A DNA stretch of 56,983 nt from CAYMCQ01 sp964389025 (GCA_964389025.1 CAYMCQ010000019.1:1-56983); one strand, 5' to 3'. Counted from the first letter of the stretch, positions 36,776 through 46,490 are shown. Notes: a model not told the origin generated them from the letters alone. Made by a program: numbers and translations.

Positions 36776-37894
36776 TCAAAGCTTCGCCGCGATGGCTTGC
36801 GCCATTTCGAGCGTGGTGTTTTTGCCGCCCATGTCGTAGGTGAGGACTTTTCCTTCCTTAATGACTTCTGCAACGGCTGTTTCGAGCGCAGCGGCTTTGC
36901 TGCTTTCGCGGAGCCATTCGAGCATCATCTTCGCGGCGAGAATCGTCGCGATGGGGTTCACTTTGCATTGGCCGGCGTATTTAGGCGCGGAGCCGTGCGT
37001 CGGCTCGAACACTGCAAGCTTGTCGCCGATGTTGCCGGAGCAACCGAAGCCGAGTCCGCCAACCATTTGTGCGCAGAGATCAGATATGATGTCGCCGTAA
37101 AGATTGGGCGCGACGAGCACGTCGTAGTTGAACGGATTTTTCAACAGCCACATGGTCATTGCGTCAATGTTGGCGTCGTCCATCTGGATTTCGGGAAATT
37201 CCTTCGCGACTTTTTGCGCGGCTTCGAGAAAAAGTCCGTCGGTAGCGCGAACGACATTTGCCTTGTGAACGACCGTGACCTTCTTGCGGTTGAACTTTCG
37301 CGCAAACTCGAACGCCGCGCGCACGATGCGCTCGGAACCGGCGCGCGTGTTGATCTTGCAGGAGACGGCGAACTGGTCGGGAGAAAGTTTTGAAAAGCCG
37401 GCGAAAGGTTTCGCCAGTTTCGCAAGGGTGCCGGACAATTCCACAGGCACCGGCGAAAACTCGACGCCCGCATAAAGGTCTTCCGTGTTCTCGCGAAACA
37501 CGACCAGGTCAATGTTCTCTTTGAAATTGAGCGCATTGCCGGGATAGGCTTTGCACGGACGCAGACAAATGTAGAGATCGAACAATTGACGCATCCGCAC
37601 AATCGGCGAGCGATAAATATGGCCGTTGTTTTGCAGTTTCGGCGCAAGCTCGGCGGCGGCGGCTTTGGCAGGCTTGGAAGTGATCGCGCCAAAAAGCGCG
37701 GTGTCCACATTTTTCAACAGGTCAATCGTGCGCGCAGGCAAAGCGTCGCCTTCACTGCGCCAGAGTTCCCAGCCGATGTCGCCGTGGATGTATTGCGCGT
37801 CGAGTTGGATTTTGTTCAGGACGATTTTGGCGGCGTCCAAAACTTCAACGCCTATGCCGTCGCCTGGCAGCCATGCGATTTTGTATCTGGCCAT
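36776..37894 (-). CDS. Isocitrate/isopropylmalate dehydrogenase family, isocitrate-like
   Basis: A 372-residue NAD(P)-dependent oxidative decarboxylase. The substrate loop reads IYRSPIVRMRQLFDLYICLRP: a Ser at the position that contacts the gamma-carboxylate in isocitrate and homoisocitrate dehydrogenases, rather than the Leu-rich form of LeuB. KANVVRATDGLF and PNLYGDIISDLCAQMVGGLG are the family metal and substrate motifs, and FEPTHGSAPKYAGQ is the cofactor loop. Full length for the family. NAD versus NADP preference is not clear by eye. First gene of a four-gene run ending with leuCD. Confidence 0.83.
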   Translation of the reverse strand: MARYKIAWLPGDGIGVEVLDAAKIVLNKIQLDAQYIHGDIGWELWRSEGDALPARTIDLLKNVDTALFGAITSKPAKAAAAELAPKLQNNGHIYRSPIVRMRQLFDLYICLRPCKAYPGNALNFKENIDLVVFRENTEDLYAGVEFSPVPVELSGTLAKLAKPFAGFSKLSPDQFAVSCKINTRAGSERIVRAAFEFARKFNRKKVTVVHKANVVRATDGLFLEAAQKVAKEFPEIQMDDANIDAMTMWLLKNPFNYDVLVAPNLYGDIISDLCAQMVGGLGFGCSGNIGDKLAVFEPTHGSAPKYAGQCKVNPIATILAAKMMLEWLRESSKAAALETAVAEVIKEGKVLTYDMGGKNTTLEMAQAIAAKL

Positions 37895-37996
37895 TTGCCG
37901 TCAGAATCGCGCACTGACAAAACCCCGGCTCAACGTGTTTTGCGAATCGCTCAACAAATCTTGGCCTTGGGTTGGGCGAGCGAACGCCCCGAAGTT

Positions 37997-39265
37997 TTAT
38001 TCGCCCGTGTTGTTGCTGATTTTCACCTGTCCTTTGCTGCGGTTGGCGATGCGCAGTTCGCCCGCGATTAAATTGTCCGAGACGACGGCGCGCCGCACGT
38101 TTTCGCCGAGTTCGATTTGCGGTTTGTTCCGTTGGAATTCGCAGCCGCGCACCAGCACGCTGCCGCTCGTGACTTGCAGCGCGTGACGGCCTTCCTTCTT
38201 GTGGTCCCACTCGGCGAACGTGCAATCGCTGAAGCCGACGGTTCCCTTGCCGGATATTTTTGCAATCTGATTGCACGGCCCCCAGAAGGCGCAGTTCACA
38301 AAACGAACGCTGCCGGAATTGCCCGGTTTGATTTCAACCATCGTCGGGTCAGGTCCATGGAACGAAACAAACTCGCCGTTTGAAATCAGCAAGCCCATCT
38401 TCGCCGACTCTTCCACGACCAGCGCCGTGAAACAATCGTCCGCGCCGATGCCGAGAAAATTTCCGTTGCAGACACCGGCAGGCGTTTTGATGAACTTGTA
38501 GCCGATGCTGTAGCCGAAGCAGAAGGTGTTGAACACGTATTGCCAGTCGCTCCTCCCGAAGATGAATGCCTCGCCGTTTTTCTGCTGCCACTCGAACAGC
38601 TTCGGCTTCATGCTCCACCACGGATTGAAATGCACGTTTTCAATGCGGCCAATGTCGTAAATCGCGTCCACATAAATCCCGCGCCGCAACGGCTGGCCGT
38701 GAACGTCGCGAATGAGATGGCGCTCATTCTGGCTTGCATCAATACCGTTGTAGGGATTGAGCAATTCGACCTGCAGCACGGCGGGATTTTTTCCGCGCAT
38801 CGCAATCGTCCACGGATACGGCTTCGGCTCGGCGGCGGCGTTTTGCTCGGGATAAAAAATCACGACGCCTTTGAGCGTGCTGTTGTGGTTGAGCGTGATG
38901 AACGGCGGCGCGTCCTCCTTGCCGGCATTTTCCGTGACGAGAAAAGTCGTGCCGTCATCGGTCGGTTTTGGAAAACCCGGATCGCGCAGGCCGGTGTGCG
39001 CCGGAACCGATTTCCAAATTCCTTCCAGCGTCACCGCGTTCGGCACGTTGAGATGGCCGGCGAAGAAATAATTTCCGCGCGACGCAAGCACCGTTCCGCC
39101 TCCGGCGCGCGCCGCTGCGTCCAGCGCCTTTTGAAACGCCGCGGTGTCGTCCGTTTTGCCGTCGCCTTTCGCGCCGAAATCGCGCGCGTTGAAATCGTTT
39201 GTGCCTGCTGCCAGCGCGAATGGCAGCGCCACAATTTCAAGCCACAGGAGGAAGATTTTCTTCAT
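37997..39265 (-). CDS. Exported right-handed beta-helix protein (pectate-lyase-3 type)
   Basis: A 422-residue exported protein: signal peptide MKKIFLLWLEIVALPFALAAG, then the opening NARDFGAKGDGKTDDTAAFQ that marks Pectate_lyase_3/GH28-like beta-helices, followed by coils to the C-terminus. No polygalacturonase catalytic Asp set is evident, so it may be a lyase, an epimerase or a binding protein for an acidic glycan. Its ATG overlaps the stop of the cupin gene by 4 bp (ATGA), so the two are coupled. Confidence 0.8.
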   Translation of the reverse strand: MKKIFLLWLEIVALPFALAAGTNDFNARDFGAKGDGKTDDTAAFQKALDAAARAGGGTVLASRGNYFFAGHLNVPNAVTLEGIWKSVPAHTGLRDPGFPKPTDDGTTFLVTENAGKEDAPPFITLNHNSTLKGVVIFYPEQNAAAEPKPYPWTIAMRGKNPAVLQVELLNPYNGIDASQNERHLIRDVHGQPLRRGIYVDAIYDIGRIENVHFNPWWSMKPKLFEWQQKNGEAFIFGRSDWQYVFNTFCFGYSIGYKFIKTPAGVCNGNFLGIGADDCFTALVVEESAKMGLLISNGEFVSFHGPDPTMVEIKPGNSGSVRFVNCAFWGPCNQIAKISGKGTVGFSDCTFAEWDHKKEGRHALQVTSGSVLVRGCEFQRNKPQIELGENVRRAVVSDNLIAGELRIANRSKGQVKISNNTGE

Positions 39266-39687
39266 GCGTCTGACGATGGCCGGGGTTTATTTTTTTCCAA
39301 GAACTTTTCTTTCATGCCAATTTGCGGCAGCAAGTCGGGAAGGATGTCCACGGCTTTGAACAGCGTCAGCAGCATTGAAAATTGCTTGGTGGCCGTGACT
39401 GCGTGCGGAAGATTTGGCGGCATGTAAAGCAGGTCACCCGCTTTCAGGGCCTGCGGTTTGCCCGCGAGATAAAATTCACATTCGCCGGACAGGATTTCGA
39501 TGAGCGCGTGTTGTGTCGAAGTGTGCTCTGTCAATTCCTGGCCTTCGGCGAACCCAAATAAGACAACTCTGACCGTCGGCGTCCGCAGCACAGTGCGGCT
39601 GACGACGCCGTTGGGCGCGAATTGTGTCTCTAGCGGCAGCGAAATGATTTTCTGCCGGTTGGAATCAATCAACGGTTGCTGGCTCAT
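39262..39687 (-). CDS. Small cupin-fold protein
   Basis: A 141-residue single cupin. The barrel motifs are TEHTSTQHALIEILSGECEF and PPNLPHAVTA; the metal-binding His set is partly kept (His in EHTS and in PHAV). Such proteins bind metals or sugar-like ligands and include isomerases. The frame is open to 40005, but the ATG at 39687 precedes the first strands, and the upstream part would run across the divergent GltD-like gene's control region. Confidence 0.78.
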   Translation of the reverse strand: MSQQPLIDSNRQKIISLPLETQFAPNGVVSRTVLRTPTVRVVLFGFAEGQELTEHTSTQHALIEILSGECEFYLAGKPQALKAGDLLYMPPNLPHAVTATKQFSMLLTLFKAVDILPDLLPQIGMKEKFLEKNKPRPSSDA

Positions 39688-39958
39688 AAATAAGCCCAGT
39701 CTGACGCCGCATTTTTCAGGCGGACTAACCGGAATTTGACTTTGTGCCGCCGGAATTTGCCGCGCGAGTTCACAAGGCTGTTTCGCGCACGCGGCAAAAA
39801 ATGGTGAATGCTCCGCAAACGCGGTGTAGTCGCGCTTGGTTGCGCGTCGTAAATAGAAACACAGATTCACCGGCCTGTTGTTGCCGCTGAAGTTTTGCGT
39901 GAGCACCACCGCAACTGACACAGTTCCGAAGTCCTGGCCCGCCAAATTGAATTGGTGC

Positions 39959-41338
39959 ATGGTCGCGCGCGGATCTCCGCCCAAGCGCGACGCCAGCGAG
40001 CGCAAGACTGACTTCCGGGAAATTTATTCCATCTACGACGAAGCTACCGCGATGGAGCAGGCCAGCCGCTGCATTCAATGTCCCGAACCATCCTGCCGAA
40101 CGGGTTGTCCGCTGGCGAACCGCATTCCCGAATGGCTGGCGCTGACTGCCGAGGGAAATTTTCTTGAAGCCGCTGCAATTTCGCAGTCCACGAGCAACAT
40201 GCCGGAGATTTGCGCGCGCGTTTGTCCCCAGGAACGGCTTTGCGAAAATGCCTGTATCCTCAACGGACACTCTGAAGCAATCTGCATCGGAGCGCTTGAA
40301 AAATTTATCAACGAGTATGCTTTCTTGCACGGCGCAGTCGAAACCGCGCCCGCGCCTGCGAACGGGTTGAGCGTAGCGATCGTTGGTGCCGGGCCGGGCG
40401 GGCTGTCGTGCGCGGATGAACTGGCGAAGCTCGGCTACGCGGTGACGGTCTTTGAGGCGCTTGAAATGGCTGGCGGACTTTTGGTTTACGGGATTCCGTC
40501 GTTCAAACTCGAAAAGTCTGTTGTCGAGCGGCGCGTCAACATTCTGCGTCAGCGTGGAGTGAATTTTCGATTCGGCTTGAGATTGGGTCGTGATCTTTCG
40601 CTTCGCGATTTGCGAAGGGACTTTGACGCTGTGTTCATCGGCATCGGCGCCCAAAAGTCGAAGCCGCTGGATATTCCGGGCGAGGAGCTCGACGGAGTAT
40701 TTCAAGCCATTCCATTCCTCGTGCAGAAAAACGTCGGGGGCGGACAGTCGTTGCCTATTGAAGTCAAAGACAAACGCGTCGCTGTCCTCGGCGGCGGCGA
40801 CAGCGCGATGGATTGCCTTCGCACGGCGCTTCGTTGCGGCGCGGCGGACGCGGTCTGCCTTTATCGCCGCGACCTCGCGAACATGCCGGGCAGCCGCAAG
40901 GAATTCGCAAACGCGCTGGAGGAAGGCGCCCAATTTTCTTTTCTGACGAACCCAATCGCAATCATCGGCAAGGGCGGAAAAGTCACGAGCGTTCGCTGCG
41001 TGCGAATGGAACTCGGCGACCCAGACGCCAGTGGCCGCCGCAAACCGCGTGCGGTGCCCGGCTCGGAATTTGTCGTGCCTGCGGACGTCGTGCTAGGAGC
41101 TTTTGGATTTGATCCGGTGCCGTTCCCGCCGGAGAGCGACTTGTCAGAAATCGCCGTGAACGAATGGGGCGGAACAATCGTTGACGAGAATCAGATGACG
41201 AATCTGCCCGGGGTTTTTTCCGGCGGCGACCAGACGCGCGGCGCGAGCCTTGTCGTTCACGCCGTGCGCGACGGGCGCAGAGCGGCGCAAGGAATTCATC
41301 GGCACCTCACGGATTCATCCGCAAGGACATCGCAATGA
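39959..41338 (+). CDS. GltD-like NAD(P)-dependent oxidoreductase (Fe-S/FAD)
   Basis: A 459-residue glutamate-synthase-small-subunit-like electron transfer protein. N-terminal Fe-S domain with cysteines at 38, 41, 46, 50 and 85, 89, 95, 99 (CIQCPEPSCRTGCP, ARVCPQERLCENAC), FAD site VAIVGAGPGGLS (about 139-150), and NADPH site AVLGGGDSAMDC. It delivers electrons from NAD(P)H to a partner. No GltB is adjacent, so it may serve another acceptor, as in NfnB or dihydropyrimidine dehydrogenase. The ATG at 39959 is preferred to 39878. The 3' end meets the cytochrome gene tail to tail, 19 bp apart. Confidence 0.85.
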   Translation: MVARGSPPKRDASERKTDFREIYSIYDEATAMEQASRCIQCPEPSCRTGCPLANRIPEWLALTAEGNFLEAAAISQSTSNMPEICARVCPQERLCENACILNGHSEAICIGALEKFINEYAFLHGAVETAPAPANGLSVAIVGAGPGGLSCADELAKLGYAVTVFEALEMAGGLLVYGIPSFKLEKSVVERRVNILRQRGVNFRFGLRLGRDLSLRDLRRDFDAVFIGIGAQKSKPLDIPGEELDGVFQAIPFLVQKNVGGGQSLPIEVKDKRVAVLGGGDSAMDCLRTALRCGAADAVCLYRRDLANMPGSRKEFANALEEGAQFSFLTNPIAIIGKGGKVTSVRCVRMELGDPDASGRRKPRAVPGSEFVVPADVVLGAFGFDPVPFPPESDLSEIAVNEWGGTIVDENQMTNLPGVFSGGDQTRGASLVVHAVRDGRRAAQGIHRHLTDSSARTSQ

Positions 41339-41357
41339 CGACGTCGCTCAACAGGAT

Positions 41358-43670
41358 TTATTTTGATTCTGCTTCGAGTTTTTGAAGCAGCGTGGCTGCG
41401 TCCGAAAAGCCGGGTTCAAGTTCCAACGCGCGGCGGGCCGCGACCCGCGCTTCCCTATGGCGACCGAGCCGGGCGAGAATCGTCGCGCGGGCGTAGGGAA
41501 TCCGGGCGGACAGCGCATCAACGGACTCTGCGCGGATCAACGCATCCAAAGCGCGGTCGGATTGTCCCGTTTGAGAATACGCCAGCCCGAGATTATACAA
41601 GGCGCGGGCGAATTGCGGGTCGAGCTTCACCGCTACCTCCAACGCGGTCGTGGCTTCGGTGAGCTTCCCGAGTTCGTTCAGAGCGAGCGCGAATTTGTAG
41701 CGATACTCCGCTTCACGCGGCGCAAGGCGGCAGGCGATTTCCAGTTCCTTCGCGGCTTCGTCCACTTTGCCCTGCGCGTTCAACGCCATCGCCAGCGCGT
41801 CATGAAATGGCGCGGAATGAGCGTCCCAATCCACCGCGCGACGAAAATAGTCGAGTGCAGTTTCCGTCTCATTCCGGTCCAAATGAAAAATTCCGAGTTG
41901 CAACGCGCCGGACGGCTGGTCTGCATTGTGGCGGAGGTAATGAACGAGGTCTGCGCCAGCCGGTGAACGCGGATCAATTCCCGAATGCAAAGCCCACGCC
42001 GCCTCAATGCGCACCGCTCGCACGGGATCCTCGAGAAGGCGGTTCAACGCAGCGCGAACGTTTGGAATTTGCGACGACGCCAATGGCTCAAGCGAACGCG
42101 CGGCGGTCGCGCGAGCGAGCGGGTCGGGATCCGCGGTTTTCTCCAGCAGGCGCGCGGTGACATTGGTTTCGTGGCACCAGCGTCGCAGCAGGCCGGTCGC
42201 GACAGCGCGCCAGGTCGGATTTTTTTCTTCGCGCGCCATTGTCATCAGTCCGTCCACCGCTGAGTTTTTCCCGGCGCGAGCCTCGGCAATCAGTCGCGCG
42301 CGTGTTCGTGAGGGGCGCTCCATTTTAAGGCCATACCATTTTTCAACCACTTCGAGCGCCCAATCCACGGTGCGGTCCGCGTGACAGCGATTGCAAGCGT
42401 TCGGAACGTTGTGCTGCTTCGTGAGCAAAGGATCTGGAATCGTGAACCCGTGGTCATGGCGGGCGTGGCGTTGCATGTAAACCGTCTGCGGCATGTGGCA
42501 ATCCACACAGCGCCCGCCGGGTTCGTCCGCGCGATGATGGCTGTGCGCGGCAGGCTCGATTTTTGGCGCCGGCGGAATTGGCGCGCCGTGGCAACGCATG
42601 CAAAGTGAATTGTCGCCGGCGAGTGTTTTGCCGGAATGCGGATTGTGGCAATCCATGCAGCGAACCCCGGCCAGGTGCATTTTGCTGCTGAGAAACGAAG
42701 CGTATTCGTAATCTTCGTCGTGGACCTGGCCGTCGGCAAAATAGAGTTCAGTCTCGTCAGGAATCGTGAGCGCGAAATGATCGGAAAAATTTTCCCCCGG
42801 AACGAAATCACCCGTCAGTTCCGCGCGACGCGAATGGCACGAACCGCAAGTCGCGAGCATTTGATTGCGGTCGAGGCGGCGAATGGTTGGGTCGCCATTT
42901 TTTTGCGGGAATTTTCGCTGCCAGGCGGCGTGCCCGGCCATCGGGCCATGACACGCTTCACAACCGACGCCGCGTTCGGCCATTGCTGTCACGTAAGCGT
43001 CGTTGTCCTCGCGGTAATTTTTCCGCAAGCGGGTGTTGTGGCACGCCGCGCACATTGAGTTCCAGTTCATGCCCCGGCCAGTCCAATGCCCCCATTCGCC
43101 CGGCTGGCGGTTTTCATCGCCGAAAATGTCGAACCAATCCGCGCGTCCCGGATCAAAAGCCACCTCCGTCACTTGAAATCTTCCGCCGGGCGCAGACACC
43201 AAAAACTGCCGGAGCGGATTGACTCCAAGAACGCGCTCGACGGGAAATGCCTTGCGCTCGTGACCGCCGCCCAGTGTGAAAAGTTCGAAACGTCCGGCGG
43301 ACAGATGCGCTTTGGAGGTTTGCGAGCCGTGTTTGAACGAATGCGGCGGGTCGAACGCTGAACGGTCCAACGTCGAATCAACCAGTCGTTCCGCCAGGGC
43401 ATGATGCGAATTGGTCCAATCAGCGAATGCCGGTTCGTGGCACTCGCGGCAACTTTGCGAGCCGGCATACCTGGCGAAGGTGACGGCGTCGCTCTCGATC
43501 TTGTGCGCTGCTGCTGTGATTTGTCTGAGTTGCGAATTGGCCTCCGGCAAAGGCGTTTTGGAGCGATGTTGCCAAATCCAAAGGCCGGCGATGCCGCCAG
43601 CAATCGCAACGGCAAGCCCGAGCCAGACAATTTTTTTCCGGCTCCGAGCAGGTTTCTTTCGGCGGCTCAT
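41358..43670 (-). CDS. Octaheme c-type cytochrome with HEAT/TPR C-terminus
   Basis: A 770-residue protein with an N-terminal membrane anchor (KKIVWLGLAVAIAGGIAGLW) facing the periplasm. Eight CXXCH haem sites are visible: CRECH (74-78), CAACH, CEACH, CGSCH, CMDCH, CMRCH, CVDCH and CNRCH. The first part resembles cytochrome c554-like proteins (a SCRECHEPAFADWTNSHHA opening). The C-terminal 300 residues carry HEAT-like and TPR repeats, probably for partner docking. The ATG at 43670 is chosen because the longer frame from 44147 is only the shadow of the opposite-strand feoA region. Substrate or redox partner unknown. Confidence 0.87.
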   Translation of the reverse strand: MSRRKKPARSRKKIVWLGLAVAIAGGIAGLWIWQHRSKTPLPEANSQLRQITAAAHKIESDAVTFARYAGSQSCRECHEPAFADWTNSHHALAERLVDSTLDRSAFDPPHSFKHGSQTSKAHLSAGRFELFTLGGGHERKAFPVERVLGVNPLRQFLVSAPGGRFQVTEVAFDPGRADWFDIFGDENRQPGEWGHWTGRGMNWNSMCAACHNTRLRKNYREDNDAYVTAMAERGVGCEACHGPMAGHAAWQRKFPQKNGDPTIRRLDRNQMLATCGSCHSRRAELTGDFVPGENFSDHFALTIPDETELYFADGQVHDEDYEYASFLSSKMHLAGVRCMDCHNPHSGKTLAGDNSLCMRCHGAPIPPAPKIEPAAHSHHRADEPGGRCVDCHMPQTVYMQRHARHDHGFTIPDPLLTKQHNVPNACNRCHADRTVDWALEVVEKWYGLKMERPSRTRARLIAEARAGKNSAVDGLMTMAREEKNPTWRAVATGLLRRWCHETNVTARLLEKTADPDPLARATAARSLEPLASSQIPNVRAALNRLLEDPVRAVRIEAAWALHSGIDPRSPAGADLVHYLRHNADQPSGALQLGIFHLDRNETETALDYFRRAVDWDAHSAPFHDALAMALNAQGKVDEAAKELEIACRLAPREAEYRYKFALALNELGKLTEATTALEVAVKLDPQFARALYNLGLAYSQTGQSDRALDALIRAESVDALSARIPYARATILARLGRHREARVAARRALELEPGFSDAATLLQKLEAESK

Positions 43671-43817
43671 CGCGAATGGTTTCGCAAAATCGGGCTTATG
43701 TGGAAACACTTTTTGACTGACGCTCCAGTAATGTGCCCGGCTGCGAACAAAAAATGAGCGGCTTGTGACAAGGAATGTGTAGTGAGGATTTTGCGGCGCG
43801 GCGATTGTGTCTGCGTA

Positions 43818-44111
43818 ATGAGCGCCGAAAACGCCACGCTGCCAGTAGCCGAGCAGAATGATTGCGTCGGATTTATCTGTCCGCTCAATTGCGTCAAAGC
43901 CGGCACTGCCGTCCGCATCAAACGCCTGTGCGTCGCCGGTGAAGTCGCAACGCGGTTGCGCGAAATCGGTTTTTGCGAGGAGACGGTTGTCCGGCTCGTA
44001 ACCAGCAGCGCCAACATCATTTGCCTCGTTTGCAGCGCGCGCCTCGCCCTGAGCGAGCAACTGGCGCAGTCCATTCTGGTCGAACCCATCGCCGTTGAAT
44101 CCGTGGCGTAA
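43818..44111 (+). CDS. FeoA domain protein
   Basis: A 97-residue protein whose core (CVKAGTAVRIKRLCVAGEVA, then TRLREIGFCEETVVRLVTSS and AQSILVEPI) is an SH3-like FeoA domain, which supports ferrous iron uptake by FeoB. No feoB is in the window. An N-terminal Cys pair (ICPLNC) is extra. ATG at 43818 rather than 43782, because the domain begins soon after it. It runs divergently from the octaheme cytochrome gene and 80 bp ahead of the radical SAM gene. Confidence 0.75.
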   Translation: MSAENATLPVAEQNDCVGFICPLNCVKAGTAVRIKRLCVAGEVATRLREIGFCEETVVRLVTSSANIICLVCSARLALSEQLAQSILVEPIAVESVA

Positions 44112-44191
44112 AAAACCGCGCGCCAAATTATGCAAAGCTTTTAACAACCTTCGTGCGGCGGAGCGCGCATGCGCCGTTTAAGGTGCGACAA

Positions 44192-45127
44192 ATGCAAAAG
44201 GTATTGGAAAAAATCGGGCGGCAGCCTCCGCAGAAAGCACAGCCGGCTTTGGGCCATTTGACCTTGAATTCCGACAACAGAAAAAACGTGCATACGGCCT
44301 TTGGCCGGCCGCGGATGTTTTTGGACAACCGTTTTGTCTATGCGGTGATTTCACAGCGCGCGGGCGGCCTGTCCATCGGCGTCAACATGAACCCGGACAA
44401 GCGGTGCAATTTCGATTGCCCTTATTGCGAAGTGAATCGCGACGCAGCCCCGCGCGATCAAAAAGTGGACTTGCGAATCATGACGGCGGAGCTGGAAAAT
44501 TTGCTGGCGCTGTCACATCAGAAAAAACTTTGCGAACTGCCGTGGTTCCGGAATTTGCCGGATGAGTTGCTTCAGCTCAAAGAAGTTGCGTTGAGCGGCG
44601 ACGGCGAGCCGACGCATTGCCCAAATTTCACCGAAGTTGTCCGCGAAGTCGTTTATGTCCGCTCAAAGGGGAAATTTCCTTTTTTCAAAATCGTTCTCAT
44701 CACGAACAGCACGGGACTGCATTTGCCCGAAGTGAAACACGGCCTGCAACTCCTCACCTCGCGTGATGAAATCTGGGCCAAGCTCGACGCGGGCACGCAG
44801 GAATTCATGAGCAAGGTCAACGGCGGCGAAGCCACGTTGAAAAAAGCGCTCGCGAACATTCTTCTGACGGGGCGCGACCGGCCAATCGTGATCCAAAGCC
44901 TGTTTCCTTCGATCAATGGAGAAGAGCCGCCGTGGGAGGAAATCGAGGAATACGTCCAGCGCCTGGAGGAATTGAAAAGCGCCGGCGCGCAGATTTCGAT
45001 GGTGCAGGTTTATTCCGCGCATCGCCCGCCGCACCGGTCCGACTGCGGCCACCTGCCGTTGAAAACACTTTCGCAAATCGCTCGTCGCGTGCGCGAAGTC
45101 ACGGGACTCAAGGCGGAAGTTTTCTGA
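44192..45127 (+). CDS. Radical SAM protein (tRNA wyosine-synthase-like, COG0731 type)
   Basis: A 311-residue radical S-adenosylmethionine enzyme with the cluster motif CNFDCPYCEV (Cys72, Cys76, Cys79), GLSIGVNMNPDKRC before it, and ALSGDGEPTHCPNF as the SAM-binding strand. The DGEPT form matches the COG0731 group related to TYW1/wyosine enzymes, but bacterial members have no established role. An in-frame GTG at 44153 is an alternative start. Confidence 0.82.
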   Translation: MQKVLEKIGRQPPQKAQPALGHLTLNSDNRKNVHTAFGRPRMFLDNRFVYAVISQRAGGLSIGVNMNPDKRCNFDCPYCEVNRDAAPRDQKVDLRIMTAELENLLALSHQKKLCELPWFRNLPDELLQLKEVALSGDGEPTHCPNFTEVVREVVYVRSKGKFPFFKIVLITNSTGLHLPEVKHGLQLLTSRDEIWAKLDAGTQEFMSKVNGGEATLKKALANILLTGRDRPIVIQSLFPSINGEEPPWEEIEEYVQRLEELKSAGAQISMVQVYSAHRPPHRSDCGHLPLKTLSQIARRVREVTGLKAEVF

Positions 45128-45368
45128 TTTTAGGCTTCCGAAGCCTTGCAAAAAATGTCCAATAAAAGCCAATTCACGTGGAGTCAAAAGATTAGGCGAC
45201 ATAATAAATTGCAACCGTGAATTTAGAAAAACAACTTTTAATCAGACGTGAGCAAGCCCTCTTCGACCGGGCACTACGCGCCGCTACGTTACAGGTGGAA
45301 TCTTCCAAAGGTCACGTGCGATTGTGCCCGGCTTCATTTTTTTGCTCCATTGAAACGCGGAGGTGCGC

Positions 45369-46448
45369 GTGAAGCTTTTTGTCGCAGGGCTCAGTTACAA
45401 GACCGCGCCTGTGGAATTGCGCGAGCAACTGGCTGTCTCTCGCCCGAAACTTTCCTGCGTCGGTTGCCGTTTGAAAATCGGCGGCGCGCTGGCGGAAACA
45501 GTCGTGCTCTCGACGTGCAATCGCGTCGAGATTTACGGCGTAGCGGACAAGGTCAACGGAAACATTGCGCCGCTTTTCAAACATCTCGCCGCGCGCGAAC
45601 TCGACGTTGAACCCTACCTTTACGTCAAGGAAGGCGACGAAGCGGTGCGCCATCTGTTTTCCGTCGCAAGCGGACTCGACTCGATGGTGCTCGGCGAAAC
45701 AGAAATCACCGGCCAGGTCAAACACGCGTATCAATCCGCGCAGGAAGCCAGACTCACTGGTCGCGTGCTCAACCGTGTTTTCCAAAAGGCGTTCCAAACG
45801 GCAAAGGAAATTCGTTCGAGCACTTTGATCGGTCGCGGGGCGACTTCCGTTGGCAGCGTGGCAGTTGAACTGGCTGAGAAAATTTTCGGCGGTGATTTGA
45901 GCGAGAAGACTGTGATGATTATTGGCGCAGGAAAAATGGGCGAGGCATGCGTGCGGCATCTCGCCAAGCGCGGCGTCAAGAGCGTGCTCGTTTCAAACCG
46001 TTCGCCGGAGCGCGCGGAAATTCTGGCGAAAGAATTTAGCGGACGCGCCATCCGTCTCGATGATTGTCTTGCGGTCATGGTGGAGGCGGACATCGTAGTC
46101 AGTTCTACTGGTGCGCCCCAAACGATCTTGAATCGCGCAGACATTGAAGGCGTGATGAAGGCGCGGCGCAATCGTCCGCTTGCCTTGATTGACATCGCCG
46201 TGCCGCGCGATATTGAGCCGGACGTGCAAAAAATTCCGGGCGTTTACCTCTACGACATTGACGATTTGGAGGCCATCGTCCGCGAAAACACGAAGAACCG
46301 CGAACAGGAATTGGCGCAGTGCCACACCATCATCGCGCAGAGCGCAGCGGCGGTGTTGGAGAAATTGAATCCTGCACCGGCAAAGGCAGCGCCTGTGATT
46401 GACCGACCGGTTTTGTGGGCTTTGGATGCGGCGACGTGCCGCACTTGA
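45369..46448 (+). CDS. hemA: Glutamyl-tRNA reductase
   Basis: First committed step of C5 haem synthesis: glutamyl-tRNA to glutamate-1-semialdehyde with NADPH. 359 residues, with the catalytic Cys50 in VVLSTCNRVEIYG, GLDSMVLGETEITGQVKHAY, and cofactor loop IIGAGKMGEACVRHL. A clear GGAGG at 45359-45363, 5 bp before the GTG at 45369, decides the start, which is otherwise rare in this window. The C-terminal dimerisation region is short compared with the roughly 420 residues of enterobacterial HemA. Its place just before the multiheme cytochromes fits a high haem demand. The 45128-45368 gap shows no riboswitch I can support. Confidence 0.92.
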   Translation: MKLFVAGLSYKTAPVELREQLAVSRPKLSCVGCRLKIGGALAETVVLSTCNRVEIYGVADKVNGNIAPLFKHLAARELDVEPYLYVKEGDEAVRHLFSVASGLDSMVLGETEITGQVKHAYQSAQEARLTGRVLNRVFQKAFQTAKEIRSSTLIGRGATSVGSVAVELAEKIFGGDLSEKTVMIIGAGKMGEACVRHLAKRGVKSVLVSNRSPERAEILAKEFSGRAIRLDDCLAVMVEADIVVSSTGAPQTILNRADIEGVMKARRNRPLALIDIAVPRDIEPDVQKIPGVYLYDIDDLEAIVRENTKNREQELAQCHTIIAQSAAAVLEKLNPAPAKAAPVIDRPVLWALDAATCRT

Positions 46449-46490
46449 AACGAGCGACAAACAATGAACTCAAATTTTTCAGACAATTTC

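Noticed and set aside
43671..44147. N-terminal extension of the octaheme TPR cytochrome
   Set aside because: This part is the antisense of the FeoA gene; a membrane anchor begins at the ATG at 43670.
45128..45368. Riboswitch upstream of hemA
   Set aside because: No cobalamin-box or other riboswitch signature and no strong conserved stem was found by eye.
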